A program made the translations under genes and the position numbers. Below, piece after piece: positions 1 through 9,267 of a DNA stretch of 64,000 bases. The first letter of the stretch is position 1. Each line of letters opens with the position of its first letter. This DNA is from Paeniglutamicibacter kerguelensis (lineage in GTDB: Bacteria > Actinomycetota > Actinomycetes > Actinomycetales > Micrococcaceae): positions 2,418,001-2,482,000 of the forward strand of contig NZ_JAGIOF010000001.1 in the NCBI RefSeq assembly GCF_017876535.1, written 5' to 3'. Under the pieces are notes generated by a model, which was not told the DNA's origin, did not search any database, and saw only the letters and a list, made by a program, of their open reading frames with translations.

Positions 1-3000
1 ACTCGCTGATCAACGCCTCGAGTTCCGCCTCCTCGGCCAGGTCATGCGGCCTGATCGTGATGCCGGAGCCAACGTAGTAGAACGCGGCGCGAACCTGTTC
101 CACGTCGATGCCCAGCAGACGCGCCCAGCCCAGCCGGTAGACGGCCAGCTGCAACGACTTGCTGCGCAGGTCATCCCCTCGCGGCACCCGTCCGGTCTTC
201 CAATCGACAAGCAGCCATGAACCGTCGGGCTCTTGGAAGACGGCGTCGATGCGGCCACGCACGCTGACCGGTCCGATCCGGGTCTCGATCGCGGCCTCCA
301 CGTGGGCCGGCTGACGCTGGGCCCACTCGGATTTCAGGAACGCGTCCTTCATCTCTTCCAGGTCCAACGCCTCGTCGATGTAGGCGTCCGCCGCACCCAT
401 GAATTCGCCAAGGTCAAGCATTCCGGTGGAGTCGAAGTACTCTTCCAGCCAGGCGTGGAAGGCGGTGCCGCGGCGTGCCGCAGTGCCCGGGCGGCGCGGA
501 ACCGGCCGGCGCAGATCGTCCAGCACCCCCTGGGCGTCCGTGGCCAGTTCGACAAACACCGAGGCGCGGACGTGCTTGGGCACGCTGGTGGTCCGCACCT
601 CCGCGGACTCCGCCGCCAACCTGGCCACCAAGAGGTTCGTTTCCTTCAGCCAGGCTTCACCGATGGGCGTCTGCCAGGAGGCATCCACTTCGCCTACTGA
701 GGCCCCGGCATCGTTCTCGATGGGTTCGGCGGATTCTTCGGGCGGAGCCTCGGACGAGGCCTCGGGCGCGGCAACCGGGAATCCCGCGGCACCGAGCACC
801 GATCGGGCTGCGGCCTCGAGTGCGGCACGGCGTCCCGGCGGACGCGGACGCACCGTCCCTCCCCCGACCACAACGGGGCCTTCCAGCGGGTCGTAGGGCC
901 AGCGTGCTTCCAGCGGCTCCTCACGGAACGGGTTGGCCTCCGGGGCTTGGTCGTCCTCGACCCACGTGGTGATGTGCGCCGAGGGGGTCGGGCCATCGGC
1001 CAGCGGCAACATGTCGCCGAGGAAGCCGGAGGGTTCGGTCATCTTGGTGCGCGTGCCGGTCCACACCGTGGCCGAACAGATCAGCAGGCTCTTGGCACGG
1101 GTCAGCGCCACGTACGCCAGACGCCGCTCCTCCATTTCGGCGTGGGCCAGGACCTCGGACTTGAACATCCCCTCGGCCTTGACCGCGTCGAATAGCGATT
1201 CCTGGTCGGTGTCCCATTGCGGCAAATCGTGCTTGTCGCCGCGCAGCGGCCAGGGCAGGGCGGCGTCCCCGCTGGTCCAGCGCGAATCGTTGGCGCTGGG
1301 GAAGACGCCGTCGTTCATCCCCGTCACCGCCACCACGTCCCACTCCAGCCCTTTGGAAGCGTGGATGGTCAGCAGTTGCACCGCCTCCGGGTTGGACTCG
1401 GCCTGGACGATCGCCAGCCCGCCCTCCTTTTCCGCGGCGGCCTCAAGCCAGGTGAGGAACCCGGCCAGGTCGACGCGCAGCGATGAACGCGCGTAGTCCT
1501 GGGCGATGTCGGCGAACGCGTCGAGGTGGCGGCGCGCCTCGTGGATTCCGACGCCTGGCTTGGCGGCGACCTCCAGGTCAAGGCCCATGGTGCGTTCGGT
1601 CTCGCGCAGCAGCGTTTCCAGGTCGTCGTCGATGAAACCGCGCAGGTAGCGCAGTTCGTCACGAAGCTTGGTCAACCGGCCCAGGGCCTCGGGGCTGAGC
1701 GCACGCCCGTCCCCGCTGACCCAGTCGCGGTGCGGCAGGTAATCGAGGGCCTCGACGAGGCTGGCGGCGTCGTTGAGTTCGGCGCGGGCTTCGGCCCTGA
1801 TGATTTCCTCGGTCCCGTCGGGCCGCTCGAGGTTCTCGGTGCCGCCGTCCTTGAGCGCGAACTCGCGGCGCCGGGCCAGGAAACGCGACCAGTCGGCGAA
1901 GGCCATCAGGTCGGCCGGTCCGATGCGCCAGCGGGCCCCGGAGATCAGCCGCAGCAGGTGGTCCGAGCGGTTGGGGTCCACCAGCACGTTCAGCGTTGCC
2001 ACCAGGTCGGTGACTTCCGGCATGCTCAGCAGGCCGCCGAGGCCCAGGATCTCATAGGGGATGCCGGCGTCCTCCAGCCCGCGGGAGATCGGGGTCAGCT
2101 GCGATCGGGTGCGGCAGAGCACCGCCATCGACGGGTGCCTGCCGTGTTCCTGGGTGAACGAGTGGCGCTCGGCGATGAAGCGCTGGGCCAGGGCCGCCGC
2201 CTCCTGGGCACCCGTGGCATGGCGGGCCAGCTCGACCACCCCGGTGCCGGCAAAGGCGCTGGGTTTCAGCGACGGCACGGCGATGCCGGAGACCGCCGCC
2301 GAATTCAGCCGCGCGGAGACGGCGTTCGCCGCCTCCAGCACGTTGATGGAGTTGCGCCAGGCCGTGCTCAGGTACGCGACGGATGCCGGGCGCAGGCCCT
2401 CCCCGTCGATGGCGGGGAACTCGACGGGGAACCGGAAGAGCTGCCCGGCGCTGGCGCCGCGGAAACCGTAGATCGACTGGTTGGGATCGCCCACCGCGGT
2501 CAGCGCGTGCCCGCCGCCGAAGATCGAGGAGAACAGCACCATTTGCGCGTGCGAGGTGTCCTGGAACTCGTCCAGCAGCACCACCTTGAACTTGGCGCGT
2601 TCCCCCTCCGAGGCCTCCGGGATCTCCTGGGCGATGCGGGCTGCCAGTGCCACGAGGTCCCCGTAGTCCAGGGCGCCGCGCGCGGCCTTCGCCTGCGCAT
2701 ACTCGACGGCCAGCTCGGCGATCGTGGAACGGGTGCGCAGCTTGTCCAGCAGCTTGCGCGCCTCCAGCGAGGGCGCGGCCTGCTTGTCCACCCGGTACGG
2801 CAGGGCCTCCAGCCTGGCCACCAGCTCGTCGACCCAGGCCTTGGCATCGGTGGGCGGCATGAGATGTTCGGCGCATTCCCCGGCGAAGGTGACAACCGCA
2901 TCGATCAGCGTGTTCTTGGACGAGGCTAGGTGCTCGTAGTCGCCGGTGTAGTCTTCGACCACGGCGGCCGCGACCTGCCAGGCCTGTGCGGTGCCAAGCA

Positions 3001-3454
3001 GCGCGGTGTCGGACTCGACCCCGATGCGCAGCCCGTGTTCCTTCACGATGGTGTTGGCGTAGGAGTGGTAGGTGGAGACGCTGGGATCCAGCAGCCCCTC
3101 CCCCTCCTCGAGTTCCAAAAGGCCGGAGCGGGCGAGCTTTTCCAGCTGCCCGCGGATGCGCTGGGCCAGCTCCCCGGCGGCCTTGCGGGTGAACGTCACC
3201 CCGAGGATCTCTTCGGGGCGCACCAGCTTGTTGGCCACCAGCCAGATGACGCGGTCGGCCATGGTGGCGGTCTTGCCGGACCCGGCGCCGGCGATCACCA
3301 GCAACGGTTCCAGCGGCGAGGAAATGATCGCTGATTGCTCGGCGGTCGGCTGGTGCTGGCCGAGCAGGTCCGCGAGTTCCTCCGGGGAGTAGACGCGGAC
3401 CGGGCCCCGCTCGTCGGCGGCGGTTTCCTGCGGGTCTATCATGGGGCGGCTCAC
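1..3454 (-). CDS. adnB: AdnB-like ATP-dependent helicase-nuclease (3' end outside window)
   Basis: UvrD/Rep-family motor with a RecB-type nuclease domain, probably one subunit of the actinobacterial AdnAB enzyme that resects DNA double-strand breaks. The N-terminal region carries Walker A GAGSGKT near residue 55. Motif II DEFQDTS and motif III GDPNQSIYGFRGA follow at about 2580-2440. Near the left edge the nuclease motif VDWKTGR (about 190-215) is preceded by GRIDAVF, matching the D...DxK pattern of RecB-family nucleases. Only a short C-terminal piece is missing. I chose GTG at 3454, which forms a GTGA overlap with the adnA stop and has GGTGA just upstream. ATG at 3442 is the alternative. Two adjacent proteins, each with motor plus nuclease, is what is known of AdnAB; assignment to the B subunit rests on the intact DExQ motif and gene order. 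Confidence 0.88.
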   Translation of the reverse strand, partial: MSRPMIDPQETAADERGPVRVYSPEELADLLGQHQPTAEQSAIISSPLEPLLVIAGAGSGKTATMADRVIWLVANKLVRPEEILGVTFTRKAAGELAQRIRGQLEKLARSGLLELEEGEGLLDPSVSTYHSYANTIVKEHGLRIGVESDTALLGTAQAWQVAAAVVEDYTGDYEHLASSKNTLIDAVVTFAGECAEHLMPPTDAKAWVDELVARLEALPYRVDKQAAPSLEARKLLDKLRTRSTIAELAVEYAQAKAARGALDYGDLVALAARIAQEIPEASEGERAKFKVVLLDEFQDTSHAQMVLFSSIFGGGHALTAVGDPNQSIYGFRGASAGQLFRFPVEFPAIDGEGLRPASVAYLSTAWRNSINVLEAANAVSARLNSAAVSGIAVPSLKPSAFAGTGVVELARHATGAQEAAALAQRFIAERHSFTQEHGRHPSMAVLCRTRSQLTPISRGLEDAGIPYEILGLGGLLSMPEVTDLVATLNVLVDPNRSDHLLRLISGARWRIGPADLMAFADWSRFLARRREFALKDGGTENLERPDGTEEIIRAEARAELNDAASLVEALDYLPHRDWVSGDGRALSPEALGRLTKLRDELRYLRGFIDDDLETLLRETERTMGLDLEVAAKPGVGIHEARRHLDAFADIAQDYARSSLRVDLAGFLTWLEAAAEKEGGLAIVQAESNPEAVQLLTIHASKGLEWDVVAVTGMNDGVFPSANDSRWTSGDAALPWPLRGDKHDLPQWDTDQESLFDAVKAEGMFKSEVLAHAEMEERRLAYVALTRAKSLLICSATVWTGTRTKMTEPSGFLGDMLPLADGPTPSAHITTWVEDDQAPEANPFREEPLEARWPYDPLEGPVVVGGGTVRPRPPGRRAALEAAARSVLGAAGFPVAAPEASSEAPPEESAEPIENDAGASVGEVDASWQTPIGEAWLKETNLLVARLAAESAEVRTTSVPKHVRASVFVELATDAQGVLDDLRRPVPRRPGTAARRGTAFHAWLEEYFDSTGMLDLGEFMGAADAYIDEALDLEEMKDAFLKSEWAQRQPAHVEAAIETRIGPVSVRGRIDAVFQEPDGSWLLVDWKTGRVPRGDDLRSKSLQLAVYRLGWARLLGIDVEQVRAAFYYVGSGITIRPHDLAEEAELEALISE

Positions 3455-6400
3455 GGCTCGGTCACCTGTTTTCCTTCGCTACAGAGCGGACAAATGCTGG
3501 GCAGCCGGCAGCTGCTGCCGCTGCGCCCGCCGCGGGCGGGATCGTGCCGGCTCAGGAAGTCGGCCTCGCCCATCAGCTCGGCGGCCTGGAGCACCATGGG
3601 GGTGGCCCAGTCCTCGTCGATGATCGGCGGTTGGGCCTGCTCGCGCGGGCTCTTGGTGTTGGTGCCCAGCTGCACCAGCGAGGCGCCGGCCGGCCGGGTG
3701 GTCAGTTCCTCGGCGGTCTTGCCGGCGAGCGCACCGTTGATGACGGCGGCCTGGTAGGCGCCGAGCTGCGGGTGGCGTTCGACGTCCTTGCCGCTGGGCT
3801 GTGACTTGCCGGTCTTCAGGTCCACGACCCAGGGGTTTCCGGCCTCGTCGGCCTCCACCCGGTCCACCACCCCGCGCAGCAGCGCGTCGCGCTTGTCGCC
3901 GGGGATCGTCACGTCGAACGGGATTTCCCGCCCGATCAGCCTGCGGTTTTCCCCGCGCATCATGATCGAGTACTGGGCGAGCTTCTTGAGCATCGACTCG
4001 GCGCGCTCGCGGTCGCGCGCGCCCTCCCAGTTCTCCGGCATTTCGAGTTCCGGCCAGCGTTCGTCGAGCACCTCCAGGTACTGCCCGCCGCTGGCCTCCG
4101 GGTATTCCTCGGCGATGGAGTGCACCAGGGTGCCAAGGCTCCGGGCGAAGTCGGTGGCGGCCTCCCCCCCGGCGGCCTGCACAAACCAGTTCAGAGGGGA
4201 GTTCATGACCGACTCGACCTTGGAGGGGGAAACCTTCACCGGTTCGCCCACCGGCGTGACCGGTCCGTGGCTGGTGGCCTCCTGCAGCCCCCACCAGCTG
4301 TTGGGGTGCACGCCGCGTATCGGGAAGGGCGCCCTGAGCAGCATGGCAAGGGACCGGGCAGCGTCGGCGTGCAGCGGGGCCCGCTCCGGGTCCAGCGCGG
4401 TGGCCTCGGCGGCCTGGCGCAGTTCGGCGACCAGCGCGCCGAGCGTGCGCGGGCGCGGCACAAAGACCGGGCGCCGGGGTTCGAGCGCCCCGTGCGGGTC
4501 CACCACGTCCAGGAACGACGAGGGCTGCGCGTCCTCGGAGGCCACGGCGATGCAGACGACCTTTTGGCGGGCGCGGGAGATGGCGTTGGCGAAGGTGCGC
4601 AGCTCGTCGGCCCGGGTTTCGCGCAGGCGGGCGGCGATGTTGCGGGTGGGCAGGATTTGCGGGCCGTGTTCGATGACGTCGCTGAGCGCCCCGCCGCCCA
4701 GCAGTTCGCCACGCAGCCGGGTGTTGGGCCAGATGCCCTCCTGCATGCCGGGGATCAGCACCAGGTCCCATTCGCGCCCGGCCGCCGCGGCGGTGGTGAG
4801 CACCTGCACGGAGGCGGCGGACCCGCCGCGGTTGGCCAGGGTGTCCATGGGCAGTTCCTGGCCCAGCACGTGGTCGACGAATTGCTGCACGCTGGAGCCC
4901 GGGAGCTGGTCGACGAAGCGTTCGGCGCTCTGGAAGATCGCCAGCATCGCGTCGAGGTCGTGGTCCGCGCGGGCGCCGAGCACGCCTCCGCCCAAGGCGG
5001 TCTCCGTCCACTTCTCGGCCATGCCGCTGGCGGCCCACAACGCCCAGAGGGCGGTCTCGGCGTTCACGTTCGGCGCGGCCAGCTCGCCCTTCAGCGCCTG
5101 GTACATGCGGGCCAGCCGTCTGGCGCCGGCCGCTTCCCGGCCCATGGTCTCCATCAGGGGAAGTTGCTCGAGCATGCCGGCAAGCAGGTCCGCGCTGGAC
5201 CGCTGCCCGCCCTCGGCCACCTCGTGGCGGCGCAACCCCTGGCGCAGCCTGCGCACGTCCAGCGCCGTGGAGGTCGCGTAGCGGGACATCAACAATTCCT
5301 GAAGCAGCAGCGGGTCCGGGATCTTCTCCGGGTCCAGTGCCAGCTGCATCAAGTCCAGCAGCGGGCGCACCGCAGGCTCCTCCCGCAGCGGGGTTTCCGC
5401 CGGCGGGGTGTTCACCGCGATCCCGGTTCCCGCCAGGTACTTGGACATGGCCCGCACCTGGCCGCCGTTGCGCAGCACCACGGCCATGGAGTCCAGGGCG
5501 CGCCCGTTCATCAGGTGTTCCTCAAGCAGCCGCTGGGCGACCAGGCGCTGTTCGTGAATGGGCGAGTCGACGAGCAGGACCTCCAACGCCGCAGGGTTGC
5601 CGGTCTCGTCGGGCTCCGCGGTGTCGCTGTCGGCGAGCCCTGCAACGGCATGGGTCTCGGCAGCCACAGCGGCGTCGGCATCGGGGTTTTCTGATTCAAG
5701 CTCGCTTGCCACGAGCGTCCTGCCGGCGGCGCCGGCGGAGACCGGGATGCGACGTGCCACCCGGCCCCAGACCTCTGCCAGCCCGGGGTTCAGCCGGTAG
5801 GAGGTGCGGAGTTCAAACGTGCGAGCCGGCGCCTTCTCGGTGCCGTGCAGGGACGCGAAATCGCCCAGCAGGTCCGGGCGCGCGCCGCGGAAGCCCTGGA
5901 CGACGTTGTCGGGCACGGCAAAGGCGACCAGGTCGCGCCCGCGGGCCAGCATGGAGAGCAGCCGCTGCTGCGCCGGGTTGGCTTCCTGCAGGTCATCGAC
6001 CAAAACCAGGTGCAGGCGCTCGTGCTCGGCGGCCAGGAATTCCGGGTTCGATTCCAGCAGGTACGCGGCCTCGGCGATCAGCCCGGCGGGGTCGAAGGCC
6101 TCGGCGCTGCCCAGGTCCAGCAGGTCCCGGTACTCCTGGTAGAACTGCGCGGCGGCTACCCATTCGGGGCGGTGCAGCGCTTCGCCCAGGTCCTGCAGTT
6201 CGCCCGCATCGAGCCCGTGTTCGGAGACGCGGTCGAACAGCTCGCGCAGCTCCTTGCGGAAACCGCGGGTGCCTACGGCCTCACCCAGGGAGGACGGCCA
6301 TTCCGGCGCGGGGGTGAACCCCTGCGCGTGCCCCTCCAGGAGGTGCCCGATCAGCGTGTCCTGCTCGGGACCGGAGAGGAGCCGGGGCGGGCGCTGCAGC

Positions 6401-6795
6401 TGCGGCAGCAGCCCGTCGAGCCGCGCGCGGCGGATCAGGTCGAACGCGTAGGCGGACCAGGTGCGCACGGCGGGTTCGGAGAAGGTCTTTTCGGTGCTGG
6501 CGGACAGGTCGTCGCGCAGCTGGGCCGCGGCAACACGGGTCGGCGAGAGCACCAGGAGGTGTTCGGGGTCCAGCCCGCGGTCCAGCCGCGAGGTGAGCAT
6601 GCGCAGCAGCGTGGCGGTTTTCCCGGTGCCGGGGGCGCCGAGCACCAGCAGCGGACCGTGGCCCGCCTCCAGGTCGACCAGTTCCTGCTGCGCGGGGTCC
6701 TGGGCGTAGGCAGGCCCCCCGGAGAAGGCTTCGTGCGCAGGCGTCCGGGAATCCGTCGTCGGGGAATCCATCGTGCGGGAATTCATGTTCTCCAT
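3451..6795 (-). CDS. adnA: AdnA-like ATP-dependent helicase-nuclease
   Basis: 1114-residue UvrD-like protein with a C-terminal PD-(D/E)XK nuclease, the expected partner of the downstream AdnB. Walker A reads GAPGTGKT near residue 45. The Walker B region is VDDLQE rather than the usual DExQ, which is visible and fits a weaker motor. The nuclease motif VVDLKTGKS lies near residue 990, followed by HPQLGAYQ. Three cysteines (about 1096, 1102 and 1105, spaced C-x5-C-x2-C) near the end could be iron-sulfur ligands; this is inference. ATG at 6795 overlaps the preceding stop by one base (TGATG), so translation is coupled to the alkyltransferase-like gene. An upstream in-frame extension to 7302 is rejected because it runs through that gene. 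Confidence 0.9.
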   Translation of the reverse strand: MENMNSRTMDSPTTDSRTPAHEAFSGGPAYAQDPAQQELVDLEAGHGPLLVLGAPGTGKTATLLRMLTSRLDRGLDPEHLLVLSPTRVAAAQLRDDLSASTEKTFSEPAVRTWSAYAFDLIRRARLDGLLPQLQRPPRLLSGPEQDTLIGHLLEGHAQGFTPAPEWPSSLGEAVGTRGFRKELRELFDRVSEHGLDAGELQDLGEALHRPEWVAAAQFYQEYRDLLDLGSAEAFDPAGLIAEAAYLLESNPEFLAAEHERLHLVLVDDLQEANPAQQRLLSMLARGRDLVAFAVPDNVVQGFRGARPDLLGDFASLHGTEKAPARTFELRTSYRLNPGLAEVWGRVARRIPVSAGAAGRTLVASELESENPDADAAVAAETHAVAGLADSDTAEPDETGNPAALEVLLVDSPIHEQRLVAQRLLEEHLMNGRALDSMAVVLRNGGQVRAMSKYLAGTGIAVNTPPAETPLREEPAVRPLLDLMQLALDPEKIPDPLLLQELLMSRYATSTALDVRRLRQGLRRHEVAEGGQRSSADLLAGMLEQLPLMETMGREAAGARRLARMYQALKGELAAPNVNAETALWALWAASGMAEKWTETALGGGVLGARADHDLDAMLAIFQSAERFVDQLPGSSVQQFVDHVLGQELPMDTLANRGGSAASVQVLTTAAAAGREWDLVLIPGMQEGIWPNTRLRGELLGGGALSDVIEHGPQILPTRNIAARLRETRADELRTFANAISRARQKVVCIAVASEDAQPSSFLDVVDPHGALEPRRPVFVPRPRTLGALVAELRQAAEATALDPERAPLHADAARSLAMLLRAPFPIRGVHPNSWWGLQEATSHGPVTPVGEPVKVSPSKVESVMNSPLNWFVQAAGGEAATDFARSLGTLVHSIAEEYPEASGGQYLEVLDERWPELEMPENWEGARDRERAESMLKKLAQYSIMMRGENRRLIGREIPFDVTIPGDKRDALLRGVVDRVEADEAGNPWVVDLKTGKSQPSGKDVERHPQLGAYQAAVINGALAGKTAEELTTRPAGASLVQLGTNTKSPREQAQPPIIDEDWATPMVLQAAELMGEADFLSRHDPARGGRSGSSCRLPSICPLCSEGKQVTEP

Positions 6796-7196
6796 CAGAT
6801 CAGTGGTGTACGACGCTTTGGAACCGGCAGCAGGGCCGCGACCTCGTCGATGCGCCGGTGTTCGGACTCGCCCGGCTCCCACCGGGCCGCTTTCATGAGC
6901 ACGCCGGAACCGCGCTGCGGCGTGCCTTCGGCAACCCATTGGACCTCGGCCCGGGCTTGCAGGTCCGCGGGCAGGCTGCCGTCGGCGCGCAGCACCCGCC
7001 ACCAGCACACGGCCGAACCGGACCGGGACATGGCCTTGCCCACCTGGCGCGGGCCGCCGGACCCGAGCAGTTCTGCGATGTCCCCGTAGGAGAGCACCTT
7101 GCCCGGCGGAATCAGGGCAGCCACTTCCAGCACCGCCTCGTCGTAGTCGAGGCGGCCGCCGTTTTCCTGCTGCCCGTCGGCAGTGCTTTGCACCAT
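6795..7196 (-). CDS. Alkyltransferase-like protein (ATL, MGMT family without the acceptor cysteine)
   Basis: 133-residue single-domain protein resembling the C-terminal DNA-binding domain of O6-alkylguanine DNA alkyltransferases (IPPGKVLSYGDIAELLG, then GPRQVGKAMS). The active-site PCHRV segment of true MGMT is replaced by CWWRV, so tryptophan sits where the alkyl-accepting cysteine should be. Family knowledge: such ATLs bind O6-alkylguanine and hand the lesion to nucleotide excision repair rather than removing the alkyl group. The cysteine seen here occupies the position normally held by proline. The gene leads the adnA-adnB unit. A TAGATT hexamer lies 6 bases before the ATG, suggesting leaderless transcription. 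Confidence 0.88.
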   Translation of the reverse strand: MVQSTADGQQENGGRLDYDEAVLEVAALIPPGKVLSYGDIAELLGSGGPRQVGKAMSRSGSAVCWWRVLRADGSLPADLQARAEVQWVAEGTPQRGSGVLMKAARWEPGESEHRRIDEVAALLPVPKRRTPLI

Positions 7197-7202
7197 GCAT
7201 CA

Positions 7203-7281
7203 AATCTATCCGGCATTGCACGCCCGCCATCAACGCCGCCGCGGTGTCCTGTGCCAAAGTGTCCGCCATCCCCGGTAGCGT
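7203..7281. promoter_or_regulatory. Divergent leaderless promoters for the ATL operon and the exonuclease
   Basis: Two -10-like hexamers face away from each other. TAGATT on the minus strand (7208-7203) ends 6 bases before the ATG at 7196. TAGCGT on the plus strand (7276-7281) ends 6 bases before the ATG at 7288. Neither start has a convincing Shine-Dalgarno sequence. The spacing predicts transcription starting at the A of each start codon. No clear -35 hexamers are seen. Confidence 0.5.
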
Positions 7282-7287
7282 AGGTGC

Positions 7288-7968
7288 ATGACTTCCTGGC
7301 ATACACTCCCCCGCGCCGCGTTCGACCTTGAAACCACCGGGCGCGATCCGCTCGATGCACGCATCGTCACGGCGTCGATCGTCGTGGTCAACGGCCGCTC
7401 CGAAATCCTACACACCAAGGAATGGCTGGTGAACCCCGGGGTGCCGATCCCGGTGGAAGCCAGCGAGATCCACGGCATCTACACCGCCCAGGCCCAGGCC
7501 GAGGGCATCGACGCCGCGACGGCCGTCGCGGAGATTTCCGCCTACCTTGCTGACCTGTTCCAGACCATGCCGGTCATGGCGTTCAACGCCGCCTACGATT
7601 TCACCGTGCTGGACCGCGAGGCAAAGCGCCACGGCGTGGCCCCGCTGGCCCCCGCGCCGGTCATCGACCCGTACATCATGGACAAGCAGGTGGACAAGTA
7701 CCGCCGCGGCAAGCGCAACCTCTCGGTGATGAGCGAGTTCTACGGCGTTCCGCTGCTCAACGCCCACACTTCCGCGGCTGACGCGGCCGCAACCATCGGC
7801 ATCGCCGACGCACTGGCCACCAAGTACCCCAAGCTGCAGGTCGACCCGCTGGAATTGCATGGCGCACAGGTCTCCTGGGCCGCCGAACAGGCCGCTGGCC
7901 TGCAGGAGTTCTTCCGCCGCAAGGACTCGGCCGCGGTTGTCAACGGCGAGTGGCCGGTGCGCGGCTGA
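7288..7968 (+). CDS. DEDDh 3'-5' exonuclease (DnaQ-like)
   Basis: 226-residue stand-alone exonuclease domain of the DNA polymerase III epsilon type. ExoI is AFDLETTG near residue 12, ExoII is FNAAYDFTVL near residue 105, and ExoIIIepsilon is HTSAADAA near residue 160. All four acidic metal ligands and the catalytic histidine are present, so activity on DNA or RNA 3' ends is expected. It has no helicase, polymerase or UvrC-like extension, so its substrate cannot be deduced. It is monocistronic, starts divergently from the ATL-adnAB unit through an apparently leaderless promoter, and ends before a perfect hairpin at 8018-8051. Confidence 0.9.
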   Translation: MTSWHTLPRAAFDLETTGRDPLDARIVTASIVVVNGRSEILHTKEWLVNPGVPIPVEASEIHGIYTAQAQAEGIDAATAVAEISAYLADLFQTMPVMAFNAAYDFTVLDREAKRHGVAPLAPAPVIDPYIMDKQVDKYRRGKRNLSVMSEFYGVPLLNAHTSAADAAATIGIADALATKYPKLQVDPLELHGAQVSWAAEQAAGLQEFFRRKDSAAVVNGEWPVRG

Positions 7969-8017
7969 CACACGGGCCCGCCCGGGACGCCACCCGGGCA
8001 ACCCCATAAACAGCACG

Positions 8018-8051
8018 GTGCCCGGTGAACGTGAGACAGTTCACCGGGCAC
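8018..8051 (+). terminator. Hairpin terminator after the exonuclease gene
   Basis: Perfect 13-base inverted repeat (GTGCCCGGTGAAC and its complement) around an 8-base loop. No T-run follows, so termination may be incomplete or Rho-assisted. Confidence 0.6.
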
Positions 8052-8271
8052 AGCTGTGCCGTCGCTCACCATGACGGGCTCCGCCGGGTCGTCGATTTCT
8101 TCGGCGAAGGGCCGGCTGATGCAACAAATCGATGGCGGCAAACCGGATGGACCCGTCTCGCTGCGCAAAATTGCGCTGAAGTACCACGATTGCGCCGCAA
8201 TCATTCGATAGTGCTTCAATATGTAGTACCCCTTTTTACTTTTTGCATTTTGATTGCCGAGGACACCCCTT
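8052..8271 (+). promoter_or_regulatory. metN upstream region with two TTGCGC palindromes
   Basis: The exonuclease-to-metN gap is about 300 bases. After the terminator hairpin it holds two neighbouring inverted repeats: GCGCAA-AA-TTGCGC at 8163-8176 and GATTGCG-C-CGCAATC at 8188-8202. They share the half-site TTGCGC. An unusually AT-rich stretch follows at about 8203-8256. The arrangement looks like an operator next to a promoter for the methionine transporter. I could not match it to a SAM riboswitch consensus by eye. The regulator is unknown. Confidence 0.4.
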
Positions 8272-9264
8272 TTGATCACAGTTACCGACCTGCGCAAGGT
8301 CTACCAGCAGGGCGATCGCACCGTCGTCGCCCTTGACGGTGTCTCCTTGCACGTTGATGCCGGCCAGATTCACGGCATCATCGGCCATTCCGGCGCCGGA
8401 AAGTCGACGCTTGTGCGTTGCCTGACCCTGTTGGATCGCCCCACCTCCGGGTCCGTTGCAGTGAACAACCAAGAACTCGCAAACGTTTCCGATGCCGACC
8501 TGCGCACCGCGCGCCGACGCATCGGCATGGTCTTCCAGCACGCAAACCTGATGGATTCGCGCACCACCGCCCAGAACGTGGCGTTCCCGCTCGAACTCAT
8601 CGGCACCCCGAAGGCCAGGATCAAGGCCAAGGTTGCCGACCTCCTGGAGCTGGTGGGCCTGACCAAGTTTGCCGATGCCTACCCGGCACAGCTTTCCGGC
8701 GGGCAGCGCCAGCGCGTGGGCATCGCCCGCGCCCTGTGCTCGGACCCCGACGTGCTGCTCTGCGACGAGCCGACCAGCGCTCTGGACCCGAAGACCACCG
8801 ACGAGATCCTTGAACTGATCAAGTCCGTGCGCGACCGCCTGAACCTCACGGTGCTGATCATCACGCACGAGATGAACGTCGTTAAGCAGGCCTGCGATTC
8901 GGTGTCCCTGCTGGATTCCGGCCGCATCGTCGAACACGGCGACATCCAGAAGGTCGTGGCAGACCCGTCCGGCCGCCTGTCCCAGGCGTTGCTGCCGATG
9001 CCCGGCGACTTGCCGGACGGCCTTCCTGCCGGCACCGTGCTGGACCTGCTGTACTCGGGCGCCCGCGCCACCGAGCCCGTGATCTCCTCGATCGCCCGCA
9101 CCTTCAATATCGATGTCAACGTGCTGGCCGGTTCGGTAGAGCACCTCGGCGAACACCAATTCGCGCACCTGCGCATCCAGCTTCCCGAAGGATCCGACAT
9201 CGCCGCCATCACCGCGCACCTGCTTTCCAACGGCGTTGCAGTGACCGTGAAGGAGGCCAAGTAA
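8272..9264 (+). CDS. metN: Methionine ABC transporter ATP-binding protein MetN
   Basis: 330-residue ATPase of the D/L-methionine importer. It has Walker A GHSGAGKST near residue 40, the Q-loop VFQHANL, the signature LSGGQRQRVGIARAL and Walker [15 protein letters not shown]-terminal NIL-type ligand-sensing region follows at about 255-330; in this family it binds methionine and inhibits transport. I chose the TTG at 8272, giving LITVTDLRKVY as the N-terminus with an AGGAC Shine-Dalgarno 7 bases upstream. The in-frame TTG at 8254 would add six residues without support. It is followed after 3 bases by metI. Confidence 0.95.
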   Translation: MITVTDLRKVYQQGDRTVVALDGVSLHVDAGQIHGIIGHSGAGKSTLVRCLTLLDRPTSGSVAVNNQELANVSDADLRTARRRIGMVFQHANLMDSRTTAQNVAFPLELIGTPKARIKAKVADLLELVGLTKFADAYPAQLSGGQRQRVGIARALCSDPDVLLCDEPTSALDPKTTDEILELIKSVRDRLNLTVLIITHEMNVVKQACDSVSLLDSGRIVEHGDIQKVVADPSGRLSQALLPMPGDLPDGLPAGTVLDLLYSGARATEPVISSIARTFNIDVNVLAGSVEHLGEHQFAHLRIQLPEGSDIAAITAHLLSNGVAVTVKEAK

Positions 9265-9267
9265 AAC

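Noticed and set aside
1526..2929. Long plus-strand frame opposite adnB
   Set aside because: Same type of antisense shadow.
4120..5694. Long plus-strand frame opposite adnA
   Set aside because: Low-complexity Gly/Arg/Gln translation with no motif, opposite a gene with clear helicase and nuclease motifs.
7288..7968. Exonuclease as part of a polymerase III complex
   Set aside because: No clamp-binding or polymerase domain, and no dna gene neighbours; only the exonuclease fold can be claimed.
8052..8271. SAM riboswitch upstream of metN
   Set aside because: I could not find the conserved SAM-I or SAM-IV core sequence; only simple palindromes are visible.
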